Shown here: one piece after another, positions 19,780-27,516 of the stretch
Layout of the letters: each line of letters starts with the position of its first letter
Numbering within the stretch: the first letter of the stretch is position 1
From: Chara braunii
Taxonomy: Eukaryota; Streptophyta; Charophyceae; Charales; Characeae
DNA: 27,516 nucleotides
Assembly (NCBI GenBank): GCA_003427395.1
Contig: BFEA01000178.1
Coordinates: 2,296,692 to 2,324,207 of the forward strand
Reading direction: 5' to 3'
The notes under the pieces: model-generated
What the model saw: only the letters and a program-made list of their open reading frames with translations
Databases searched by the model: none
What the model was told of the DNA's origin: nothing
Translations under genes and position numbers: made by a program

Positions 19780-20100
19780 GTTAGAGGTACGGTACAGGTG
19801 GGTTTGGATGGGTGCATTCAATTGTGGGTGGGCACGGGTGGGTAGAAATGAAAAAAAAAATGGTTGGGTACGGTACAGGTGGTTAACAAAAGATTTGGGT
19901 GTAGGTGGTCATGGGTGGTTTTGAAACAGAAAGTTCATGGGTAGTTATGGGCAGTTACAGTCTGAAGGGGTCCATGTAGGGCAGGTACGGGTAGACTGTT
20001 TTTGTCTTTGAGCAAGTAAAGATGGGTAAAGGTTCGGTAGGCTGTCTATACAGTGGGTATGGGTGGTTAGTTTTCAAAGAGGGCATGGGTAGGTAAGCTA
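19780..20100 (+). repeat. G-rich degenerate repeats (GGTACGGTACAGGTGG and variants)
   Basis: Variants of GGGTACGGTACAGGTGG (about 19790 and 19865) and many TGGGTGGT, ATGGGTAGG and GGTACGGGT words fill about 300 bp. The plus strand is G/T-rich and could form G-quadruplexes. ORFs through it have repeat-like composition and are not accepted as genes. Confidence 0.6.
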
Positions 20101-20189
20101 CAGGCATGCAAACAAATCCCAATTGCCACCTCTCGGTCACGTCTGTTCAGCAGAGACTATGAGTAAAAGGTCGCACGCCCAGAGGTGAA

Positions 20190-20690
20190 GTCTTGAGTTA
20201 GTCCAGAAGTCCAAAAGGCAGGTCCGAAAGGCCACAGCAGTAGCGGTCACGTTTGTTCAGTTGAACTGACGTGGCCCCTGCTGCTGTTGCCTTTCGGGCC
20301 TGCCTGTTGAGACTGAGACTCAAGACTTGACCTCTGGGACTGAGACTAAGTCATGAGTCAGTCCCAAAAGGCAGGCCCGAAAGGCCACAAAGGTCAGGTC
20401 TTGGACTTCAGGTCTGACTCAAGACTTGACCTCTGATGTCAAGTCTTGAGTCTCGGTCCCAAAAGGCAGGCCCGAAAGGCCACTGCAGCAGGGGTGATGC
20501 CTGTTCAGCAGAGTCGAAGGTCGCAAGCCTAATTGGTCTCAGTCCTAGAGGTAACGTCGCAGGCAAGTCAGACCAGAAGTCCAAAAGGCAGGCCCGAAAG
20601 GCCACAGCAGCAGGGGTCACGTTTCTTCACTTGCTGCTATGGCCTTTCGGGCCTGCCTGTTGAACTTCTGGTCTGACTCGCCTGCGACGT
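20190..20690. repeat. GC-rich palindromic repeat cluster, left of the plastid island
   Basis: Cores like GGCAGGCCCGAAAGGCC occur in plus orientation at about 20217, 20370, 20465 and 20587, and in minus orientation at about 20289 and 20641. Flanks are shared: AGTCCAAAA or GTCCCAAAA on one side and CAGCAGGGGTCACGTCTGTTCAG on the other. Adjacent opposite copies (20217 with 20289, and 20587 with 20641) can form long hairpins. No coding capacity is conserved among copies. Confidence 0.88.
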
Positions 20691-20959
20691 TTACAAATTT
20701 AAGATTTGTGAATTGCAATAAATAGAAATAGATAAATCAAATCTTTCCCCCCAAAAAAAAATAATAATAAAAAAAAAATCAGATCAATATAAATATGTAA
20801 TAGATATAATTAGAATTACATAAAATATGATATAATTAGTATTGCATAAAGATGATATAATTAGAATTATATATTTGTCAAAAATTTGAATGAATCATAA
20901 ATGTTTAAAAATGTTCTTTTCTTGAATATTCTTTATTTTAAATAGATATATTTTTTATT

Positions 20960-21070
20960 ATGAATGAATTGCCTTGGTTAAGTATTATTATATTGTTTNC
21001 CATCTTTGCAGGATTTGTTATTCCATTACTTCCTAGTAGCGAAAATCAAATTGTAAGATGGTATTGTTAG
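20960..21070 (+). pseudogene. ndhD: Plastid ndhD N-terminal fragment
   Basis: ATG at 20960 gives 36 codons reading MNELPWLSIII, then FAGFVIPLLP and ENQIVRWY before TAG at 21068-21070. This matches the invariant start of plastid NdhD (PWL-x-II, AG-x-x-IP-x-LP, RWY), the chain-4-like membrane subunit of the NDH complex. The full protein is about 500 residues, so more than 90% is missing. One base at 20999 is unresolved. The mitochondrial homologue nad4 begins differently, so a plastid origin is favoured. This is a relic and cannot function. Confidence 0.82.
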
Positions 21071-21140
21071 GTTAATATATATCAGATATTCATTAGGAAT
21101 TATATATTCAAATATCGTCTAGCGTATTATATCGCTTATA

Positions 21141-21211
21141 ACGCCCATCTTCTAAAGGATAGGATATAGATCTTCTAAATCTCTAGCACAACTTTGAATC
21201 ATATTGGGAGT
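21141..21211 (+). pseudogene. trnR-UCU: Possible tRNA-Arg(UCU) pseudogene of organelle origin
   Basis: The 71-base segment follows the organelle trnR-UCU pattern. The acceptor arms ACGCCCA and TGGGAGT pair at six of seven positions. A D-arm like TTCT-AAAGGAT-AGGA follows, then an anticodon arm with loop CTTCTAA (anticodon TCT at 21174-21176) and a stem with four of five pairs. The T-arm is poor, with only about two pairs and no proper TTCAAAT loop, and the length is one short. It is therefore a decayed copy or a partial chance match. Confidence 0.45.
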
Positions 21212-21395
21212 AATGAAAAAAAAGGTTATTTCAAGTCTTTTTTTTTGTAAAAGGAGATTGCTTTCACCTCTCTATTGACTCAAGGAAGAACATATATGTA
21301 CATATAAACAGAAAATAAATCTAAAATAGACAACAATGTTGATTTATTTTTGTTCAAATTGAAAAAAGAAGAGATTGTTTAATTTATGTATTTTC

Positions 21396-21423
21396 ACTTG
21401 AGTTTATGGCCATAAACTCAAGT
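21396..21423. repeat. Perfect 28 bp palindrome at the island edge
   Basis: ACTTGAGTTTATGG is followed directly by its exact reverse complement, with no spacer. It sits at the transition from the AT-rich plastid-like island to the GC-rich repeat family. A smaller inverted repeat (ACAAAT/ATTTGT at 20693-20709) marks the opposite edge. Confidence 0.9.
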
Positions 21424-21780
21424 CTGCTGAACAGATATGACCCCTGCTATTGTGGCCTTTCGGGCTTGCCTTTTGGACTTCTTGTCTGACTCAAGACTTA
21501 GTCTCAGTCCCAGAGGTCATGTCTTGAGTCANACCTGAAGTCCAAAAGGCAGATCCGAAAGACCATAATAGCAGGGGTCACGTCTGTTTAGTTGATCCCT
21601 GCTGTTGTGGCCTTTCGGGCCTGCCTTTTTGACTTTCGGTCTAACTCGCCTGCGACCTTTGCTTTTGGACTTCTGGTCTGACTCGCCTGCGGCCTTAGAC
21701 TATTTACTGAACAGACGTGACCCCTGCTGCTGGCGCCTTTCGGGTCTGCCTTTTGGACTTCTGGTCAGACTCAAGACATA
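21424..21780. repeat. GC-rich palindromic repeat cluster, right of the plastid island
   Basis: This is the same family as at 20190-20690. Minus-orientation cores lie at about 21454, 21609 and 21734 and a plus-orientation, more diverged core at about 21548. With the left cluster this makes ten copies on both sides of the island. Confidence 0.88.
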
Positions 21781-21878
21781 TGTGTGAATTACTCATATTC
21801 GGAATGCACTCCGAAAAAATGAGTGTGTGTGTTGTTAGGTTTTGTTATTTTATTTATAACTCTTCAAATGTATATTCG

Positions 21879-22740
21879 ATTGATTGATTGATTGATTGCA
21901 TCATTCACGTGTGCTCAACCTTCGAGTCCGACGCCAATATTTTTCTTTTCTTTTCATTTTTTTAAAATCCTTTCATTTATTCCTTGAGCGTTGGACTGAT
22001 TGTCTCGTTCTCAAGGGTTTGCTGNTCGCAACTGTGATCAATCAATCAATGAACCGATGAACCAATCGATCAATNAATCAACAAACCGATCACAATATAT
22101 TGTGATTGATTGGTTGATTGNTTGATTGGTTGATTGATTGGTGGATTGATTGATTGTCCGATTGATCGATCGATCGATTCATTGATTGATTGATTTATCG
22201 AGCACTGACGACCAATGAAGCGATCAGTCAAGCGATCAATCAATCATGAAACCGATCATAATATGTCGAATTGATTGATTGGTTGATTGATTGATCAATT
22301 TCATGATTGATTGATTGGTTAATTGAATGGTTGAATGATCGATTATTCGAATGATCGATCAATCGATTGATCGATCGATCGATTGCCTCGGGCGACCGAT
22401 GAATCGATTGATCGATCAATCAATCAATAAACCGATCACAATATATCGAATTGATTGATTGGTTGATTGATTGAATGATCGATTGATCGTTCGATCNATT
22501 CGTTTATCGATTCATTCATCGATTCATTNATCAATTGATCGATCGATCGATAATTTGACCTAGCACGGGCGACCTTTGAACAAAANCANAGAAAAACCGT
22601 ATTCGTCTTCCTTCATCAATCAATCAACGAATCAATCAACCAAACAACCAATTCGATTGATTGATTGAATGATCGATGAATTGATTAATTTACCAAGCTG
22701 ATTGATTGATCGATCGAGTTCGGCGTGGGGATTGAAAAAG
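21879..22740. repeat. GATT/AATC tetranucleotide arrays, first block
   Basis: Long, imperfect runs of GATT on the plus strand alternate with runs of its complement AATC, with GATC-rich stretches such as GATCGATCGATCGAT between. Because both orientations are present, the strand can fold back on itself. Single unresolved bases are frequent. No genes. Confidence 0.92.
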
Positions 22741-22789
22741 CAATGAGAGATTGAGAGAAAGAGAGATCGAGAGAGAGAGAGATCGAGAG

Positions 22790-22852
<63 letters not shown>

Positions 22853-22991
22853 TGTTCATCGATTGATCAATCGATCGATAATTTGACCTAGCATGGGTGA
22901 CCTTTGACAAAAAAAACAAGAANGCAAAAAACCGTCAGTCCTCTTCCTTCATCAATCAATCAATCAATCAATCAATGAATCAATCAATCAG

Positions 22992-23027
<36 letters not shown>

Positions 23028-23085
23028 CCAACCAATCAATTAATCAATCAACCAACTAATCAATCAATCAACCAAATAATCAATT

Positions 23086-23142
<57 letters not shown>

Positions 23143-23217
23143 AAGTGATCGATGGATTGATTAATTTATCAAGTACATTGATTGATCGATCATGGTCGGT
23201 GTGGGGATTGAAAAAAC

Positions 23218-23288
<71 letters not shown>
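22551..23288. repeat. Duplicated composite unit with (GA)n ends
   Basis: Two copies share an ordered set of parts: TAATTTGACCTAGCA-GGG-GACCTTTGA (22551 and 22879), an A-rich piece, CTTCCTTCATCAATCAATCA, AATC then GATT arrays, GTGGGGATTGAAAAA (22725 and 23201) and a (GA)n tract (about 22740-22849 and 23219-23288). The first landmarks are 328 bp apart and the last 476 bp apart. The second copy therefore gained about 150 bp in its AATC/GATT section. Confidence 0.88.
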
Positions 23289-23289
<1 letters not shown>

Positions 23290-23439
23290 GAGAGAGCCAT
23301 GAGAAAGTGGTGAGAGGGAGTGTGTATGTGCGTATGTGTCCATCTGTGTGACATGTGGATTGTGTATTTGTGTGTGTGTGACATGTGGATTGTGTGTGTG
23401 TGCGGTTAGAGAATTTAGAGGGAGGATGGATGGTGTGCA

Positions 23440-23530
23440 CTTGCCCACCAACCAATCAATGTTTATCTTCAAAAGACATGATTGAATGATTGTTCATTGA
23501 GATCCAGCCAATCAATCAATCAATCAATCA
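23440..23530. repeat. AATC repeats left of the mitochondrial fragment
   Basis: Short AATC runs (about 23447-23459 and 23508-23529) border the rps7 piece. Just before them, 23300-23405 holds GTGTGTG-rich sequence with two copies of GTGACATGTGGATTGTGT. Confidence 0.75.
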
Positions 23531-23551
23531 TGCATGTGTGTGTGCCTTAAC

Positions 23552-23700
23552 GCGATTGAAAATGTCAAACAATTTTTAGAAGTAAGAAAAGTCAGAATCT
23601 CTAGAACCACCCAATTAGTCTCATTCATTATACCAAAGAGTCGTCAAGAAACCTTAGCTCTTCGGTGGATTCTTGAAGGCGCCCTGTGGAGACAACGTTT
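23552..23700 (+). pseudogene. rps7: Mitochondrial rps7 internal fragment
   Basis: The plus frame from 23552 reads AIENVKQFLEVRKVRIS and then SRQETLALRWILEG. This matches the conserved middle part of plant mitochondrial ribosomal protein S7 (AIENVKP, KVRV, RQQTLAIRWILEAA). The N-terminal third and the C-terminal half are missing. The frame runs on to a TGA at 23723-23725 through sequence that on the other strand belongs to rpl16. S7 is a small-subunit protein of the organelle ribosome. Here it is a relic within a nuclear mitochondrial insertion. Confidence 0.78.
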
Positions 23701-23940
23701 GACAACTAAAGTCGCAGCTGCTTGAGCATTTGACAAACTAACACCATCCATTTCAAAGATAATTTGTCCTTGGGAAACACGAGCAATCCAACTTGTAGGG
23801 TTTCCTTTTCCTCTTCCCATCCTTACTTTTGTAAGTTTTCTGGTAATAGGAATATCTTAAAAAACTATCACCCATATTTTACCATTTCTCCGAATTTTCC
23901 TGGTGATGGCACAACACGCCGCGCGAACATTTCGAATGTA
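23690..23940 (-). pseudogene. rpl16: Mitochondrial rpl16 C-terminal fragment
   Basis: One minus frame runs from 23940 (YIRNVRA) through RKIRRNGKIWVIVF, a TAA at 23857-23859, then DIPITRK, VRMGRGKGNPTSWIARVS, GQIIFEMDGVSLSNA and AAATL. This is the classic signature of plant mitochondrial ribosomal protein L16 (RRNGKIWVRVF, EVRMGRGKGNP, WIARVS, ILFEMDGVSLSNA). L16 is a large-subunit ribosomal protein. The internal stop and the missing N-terminal part show it is a pseudogene. Its 3' end meets the rps7 fragment in the opposite orientation within about 23690-23725. Confidence 0.87.
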
Positions 23941-24200
23941 TGGAGGCCAAAACACTCCACATAGATGTTTACTCTTTCTCTCTCCCACTCTCTTTCTCTC
24001 TTTCTCTCTCTCTCTGTTTCATTTTGAACTTGCGTTTCGACTAAGAATTTCAAGATGTCTATGAGACAAAAGTTGTTTGTGCTATTATTTTGAATAACAA
24101 ACATTATTAACAAGAATTCAAATATTCTCACAATTTTATAGACTCTCTAAAGCAATTTTGAAGTCATAGTCCTATATGCCAGAATTCACTAGGACCGTTT
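23941..24200. other. AT-rich stretch without gene
   Basis: A CT-rich tract (about 23968-24018) is followed by AT-rich sequence. It could belong to the same mitochondrial insertion, but no gene was recognised. Confidence 0.4.
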
Positions 24201-24204
24201 GATG

Positions 24205-24405
24205 GACTGATTGGTTGATCGATTGATTGATTGATTGGCATGCATTTAATCAATCAATCAACCAATCAACCAATCATGTGTGTGCGTGTGTGCATATGCG
24301 TGTCTGTGTGTGCGTGCATGTGCGTGGATCAATCAATCAATCAACCAATCAACCAATCATGTGTGTGCATGTGCGTGGATTGAATATATGTGAGTCAAAG
24401 ATCTC

Positions 24406-24477
<72 letters not shown>
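24205..24477. repeat. GATT/AATC and (GT)n repeats right of the mitochondrial fragment
   Basis: GATT units at 24215-24236 are followed by two copies, about 82 bp apart, of an AATCAATCAACCAATCAACC block ending in CATGTGTGTGC. A (GT)n tract then runs from about 24409 to 24477. Frames through it are repeat artefacts. Confidence 0.88.
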
Positions 24478-25430
24478 TCACAGTAACACAGACACAGACA
24501 CACACTCGTCATAGTTTGTTTTTGTTTTTTTCCCCGCAACAGTAGTTTGTTTCAACGATGAATATTTAGAAATCTATAAAACCTGTCATACATCTCTCCT
24601 CTACTCGTTGCATGTCACACTTATCCTGCATCCACATATTTCTTTCTTCCTGTTGCCCCTATCTCCCCTGGTCCAACTCCTCCTTTTATCCCTTACCTTT
24701 TGTACTACCAACAAATACATACCAATGAACATCATTAAGAAAATAGATGATATGAAGATTAGAAAGGAAATAAACGAAATTTTGAAGATGAAGAACAGAC
24801 ATAAAGACTTTTTAAGCCGAAGATTCGAAGTGAAATGAACAAGAGTACGAAGCTCCGAAGAGTTGCAAAGGAGCATAACTTCTCTTTTGCTCTGCCTCCT
24901 GAAGTAACGTGCACATGGGGATGTGGGCAGCTGCCGCTCAACCACAATCAACGTGGGCAACCTTGTGCGTAAGAGGCAGAGTAAAAAGGGAGCTGCAAGA
25001 ACAATGAAAGGGGTACCCGAAGAACAACAAAAAAACTGTCTAATTAAAAAAAAATAATTATGTGGAACATCTCAAATGCTCTCGTTGTCTGCAATAGGAC
25101 AAAACCTGCTTTGATTCTGAATCTATTCACGCGGGTGGAATTGGGGTTGTTTTTGAAAAAATCTAAAACACATAGTCACACAGATACACACACACACTCT
25201 ATCGCATTCCAATTTTACGTATAAACCTCTAAAACACACAAAGGGGAGCGCAACCACATCTGTCACCAACCCTCAGGTTCCCCTTCAGGTCACGTAGTTT
25301 AGAAACCCTCCTTAAGTGTACGTAAGGCATAAGACCAAACCACACCAACTTATGGTTTGTCCAGTTTCTGCTAGACGATCGACAAAAGGCGTGTGGCCAG
25401 ACCACACTGACATTAGTGACCCAGGGCTGC
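24478..25430. other. Unique-looking stretch without recognised gene
   Basis: Open frames here (for example 24601-24960 on the minus strand and 24608-24838 on the plus strand) have no recognised motif and unremarkable composition. A short CA-rich run is at about 25175-25198. Nothing further is supported. Confidence 0.5.
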
Positions 25431-25436
25431 AAGTCT

Positions 25437-25925
25437 TGACAGTCAGCTTTGCTAAAGATCTATGATCTCAACATCAGCGATATAGGGCTATAAGGTCTTG
25501 CCAGTTAGCATGCTTAAAGAGGTGCGATCTCAACACCTGTGACATAGGGCTATAAGTCTTAACAGTCTGCTTGCCTAAAGATCTGTGATCGCAAAATCAG
25601 TGGTAAAAAGCTGTAAGTAATGACAGTCAACTTGCCTAAAGATTTGTGATCTCAATATCAGTGATATGGGGCTCTCAGTCTTGCTAGTCAGCATGCTTAA
25701 AGGTCTGTGATCTCAACGTCAGTGATATAGGACTGTACGTCTCGCTAGTCAGTTTGGCTACGATCTGTGATCTCAACATCAGTATTTTAGGGATTTAATC
25801 CTTAACAGGCTGCTTATCTAAAGATGTGTGATCTTAACATCAATGATTTAGGGTTATACGTCTTAATAGGCTGCTCACCTAAAGATCTGTGATCCCAAGC
25901 TGCTTACTTAAAAATCTTTGATTTC
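25437..25925. repeat. 61 bp minisatellite, eight copies
   Basis: The landmark GTGATCTCAACATCAG and variants begin at about 25464, 25526, 25587, 25648, 25709, 25769, 25830 and 25891, so spacing is 60-62 bp. Each unit also has TAGGGCTATAAGTCTT, AGTCTGCTTGCC and TAAAGATCT parts. The last copy is shortened and decays by 25925. There is no spacer-like unique sequence, so it is a tandem repeat and not a CRISPR array. Confidence 0.92.
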
Positions 25926-26117
25926 AACAACAACGGAGTTTTCGTGAACGTTTTTTTTCCTTTTATTTTTGCTTTGTTTCCAATTGCGCTTGAAATCACA
26001 CACTTCTTGAACTCTACATAACCTTTATGCAAATCCAACATTTTGGTTTCTCTAGTTTTCACAAATCCTTTGTTTAGCCTACAACACCTTCCGCAAAAGA
26101 GAGAGAGAGAATGAGTG

Positions 26118-26155
26118 CTGTCTCTTATACACATCTAGATGTGTATAAGAGACAG
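26118..26155. other. Tn5/Nextera mosaic-end junction adapter (artefact)
   Basis: The 19-base Tn5 mosaic end CTGTCTCTTATACACATCT (26118-26136) is followed directly by its reverse complement (26137-26155), a perfect 38 bp palindrome. This is exactly the junction formed when mosaic-end-tagged fragments are circularised in Nextera mate-pair libraries. On the minus strand it translates to the well-known contaminant signature MCIRDS. It is almost certainly untrimmed library sequence, not genomic DNA. Confidence 0.97.
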
Positions 26156-26253
26156 ATACAGTCATAAAACATTTGTTGTTAGCCCAAAATTGAGAGACAA
26201 GTGAGCTGCACGGGCAAAAGTAGCAAGAGTCCTGTAACACTTTTCGTTACCTC

Positions 26254-26315
<62 letters not shown>

Positions 26316-26740
26316 AAGACAGTGAGAGAGAGAACACAGGGAGAGAAAGACAGAGAGGGCGAGAGGGACGACTTTGTTTAGGGTTTTGGCGGGCCGTCTC
26401 CAGGATACAATTTGACTTCAACTCTTACTTTAAACAACAGTAATCTGGGAGGAGGTTTTTTTTTTTTGTCGCGACACACTTGAGTGCACACCAAAAGGGA
26501 CAAAAACAGGCAGAGCTGCACGAACAAAAGTAGTTGATCTAATTTGCACACCAAAAGGGACACAGACAGGCAGAGGTGCACGGGCAAAAGTAGTTGATCT
26601 AATCCTGGTTGGTCCCCATGCTTTTGTTGTTCCTTCCAATACAGTCCTAAAACATTTGTTGTTAGCCCAAAATTGAGAGACAAGTGAGCTGCACGGGCAA
26701 AAGTAGCAAGAGTCCTGTAACACTTTTCGTTAGCTCAAAA
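26156..26740. repeat. Two copies of a (GA)n-associated repeat module
   Basis: A block of about 95 bp (AAAACATTTGTTGTTAGCCC to CTTTTCGTTA) occurs at about 26165-26251 and again at 26648-26734, nearly identical, and each is followed by a (GA)n tract. Between them lie an interrupted (GA)n (26258-26335) and a 60 bp tandem pair at 26486-26605 (GCACACCAAAAGGGACA at 26486 and 26546). Confidence 0.88.
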
Positions 26741-26745
26741 TTGAT

Positions 26746-26748
<3 letters not shown>

Positions 26749-26815
<67 letters not shown>
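26749..26815. repeat. (GA)n microsatellite
   Basis: About 27 GA units, then GACAGAGACAGAGAC. The stretch 26816-27395 to its right shows no recognised gene. Confidence 0.93.
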
Positions 26816-27395
26816 GTAGACAATCCAGGAGGCAAAATGTAAATGAACAAGAAGTTATTTTTAAACGAAAATGAGATGGTTATCACAGTCCGACAAACGA
26901 ACTAAACCATAAACAGTCCACTAAGTCACTCTACAAGCAAACTAAACTACACGCTGCCCCAAAAATTACTCCGCGTGCGCCAAAACTACGTCGAGTGGAA
27001 CTCATGGTTCCTAGCCCCTTAGGCCTAGTTCCTCTTAATGTCTCTAATGTGCAGCCAAAGAATATTCTTGGCCACATGCCTTGTGCTAGGCACTCCCCAA
27101 ACGGAACACATCGTTCCCAACAACAATGACACTCTCAAAACGGTTGACCTACTGCGATCTGAACCACGAACCGAGTGCGCCTGGTTCCCACTTCCATTAC
27201 TTATGAACTAAATAGCTAGTTCACTCTACAAAATGACAACTTTCACAAAAACCAAAGCCATGTGTCCAACCACACGGCAGCAACATCACAGGTACGAGGA
27301 CCAATCCCGAGAGAGGCATCCCGACAATGTAGTACAGACCACAGGAATAGTCAGTTTTACCATGCGCCGATCGCAGTTGTCCCAACACTGAAGAT

Positions 27396-27446
27396 GAAGA
27401 CCAAAAGGGACACAGACAGGTTGTTTTGTTAGCCCAAGACACCTTC

Positions 27447-27516
<70 letters not shown>
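27396..27516. repeat. Further copy of the (GA)n-associated module at the window end
   Basis: GACCAAAAGGGACACAGACAGG (27397-27420) and GTTAGCCCAAGACACCTTCTACG echo parts of the 26.4-26.7 kb modules. They are followed by (GA)n from 27450 to the end of the window. Confidence 0.8.

Larger units (their letters stand above)
20700..21420 (+). other. AT-rich plastid-derived island (nuclear plastid DNA)
   Basis: Base composition drops sharply at about 20690 and rises again at about 21424. Inside are short runs of GATATAATTAGAATTA-type repeats (20810-20870), an ndhD start and a trnR-like segment. This is the composition and content expected of plastid DNA inserted in a nuclear genome. The order (ndhD fragment then tRNA-Arg) is not one I can match to a known plastid map, so the piece may be rearranged. 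Confidence 0.6.

Noticed and set aside
22632-23472. Ser-Leu repeat and Arg-Glu repeat ORFs
   Set aside because: They are translations of (GA)n tracts.
25437-25925. Regularly spaced repeats resembling a CRISPR array
   Set aside because: The whole 61 bp unit is repeated with scattered changes. There are no unique spacers and the context is eukaryotic.
25904-26134. ORF beginning MCIRDS
   Set aside because: The start is the translated Nextera mosaic end, a known contaminant signature.
26118-26155. Natural transposon end or operator palindrome
   Set aside because: The 38 bp are an exact match to the engineered Tn5 mosaic end and its reverse complement.

Overview
This window looks like a stretch of nuclear, non-genic, repeat-dominated DNA from a streptophyte, most likely a charophyte alga of the Chara type. 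The evidence is a plant-type LINE, an LTR retrotransposon primed by initiator Met-tRNA, degenerate TTTAGGG-type telomeric repeats, and decayed fragments of green-plant plastid (ndhD) and mitochondrial (rps7, rpl16) genes. The Chara assignment rests on the general look of the Gag and LINE proteins and was not checked against a database. No intact host gene with a recognisable function was found.

Layout. 1-165: AT-rich edge with a long poly(A) tract. 166 to about 7.66 kb: one long, dead non-LTR (LINE) element on the minus strand. It has a terminal poly(A) with AATAAA, ORF2 remnants (endonuclease, reverse transcriptase, C-terminal zinc-binding region) and an ORF1 remnant with a zinc knuckle. 7.7-8.15 kb: a segment bounded by poly(T) and poly(A). 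8.28-8.58 kb: degenerate interstitial telomeric repeats. 9.3-10.08 kb: an imperfect ~402 bp tandem duplication, next to a 151-codon minus-strand ORF for a possible membrane protein. 10.9-11.9 kb: G-rich, (GA)n, polypyrimidine and (GT)n tracts. 12.07-14.3 kb: possible exon fragments of an unrecognised gene around a 405 bp assembly gap. The gap is flanked by poly(G) and a 70 bp bacterial-looking fragment.

14.9-17.5 kb: the 5' part of an LTR retrotransposon (LTR end, primer binding site, structured leader, damaged gag). It stops abruptly at an ~850 bp tandem satellite (17.5-19.4 kb). 19.6-20.1 kb: short tandem repeats and G-rich repeats. 20.2-21.8 kb: ten copies, in both orientations, of a GC-rich palindromic repeat, enclosing an AT-rich island with a plastid ndhD start and a possible trnR-UCU pseudogene. 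21.9-24.4 kb: very large GATT/AATC tetranucleotide arrays and (GA)n tracts, interrupted by a mitochondrial segment in which rps7 (plus) and rpl16 (minus) are fused tail to tail. 25.4-25.9 kb: an eight-copy 61 bp minisatellite. 26.1-27.5 kb: (GA)n-associated repeat modules, containing a perfect 38 bp Tn5/Nextera mosaic-end junction, which is a library adapter left in the assembly.

The parts do not act together as a pathway. The window is a graveyard of transposons, organelle DNA and satellites. The most useful observations are two probable assembly artefacts (the Nextera junction and the poly(G)/bacterial fragment at the gap), the two organelle-derived islands, and the inverted repeat family surrounding the plastid island. 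I found no convincing new functional system.
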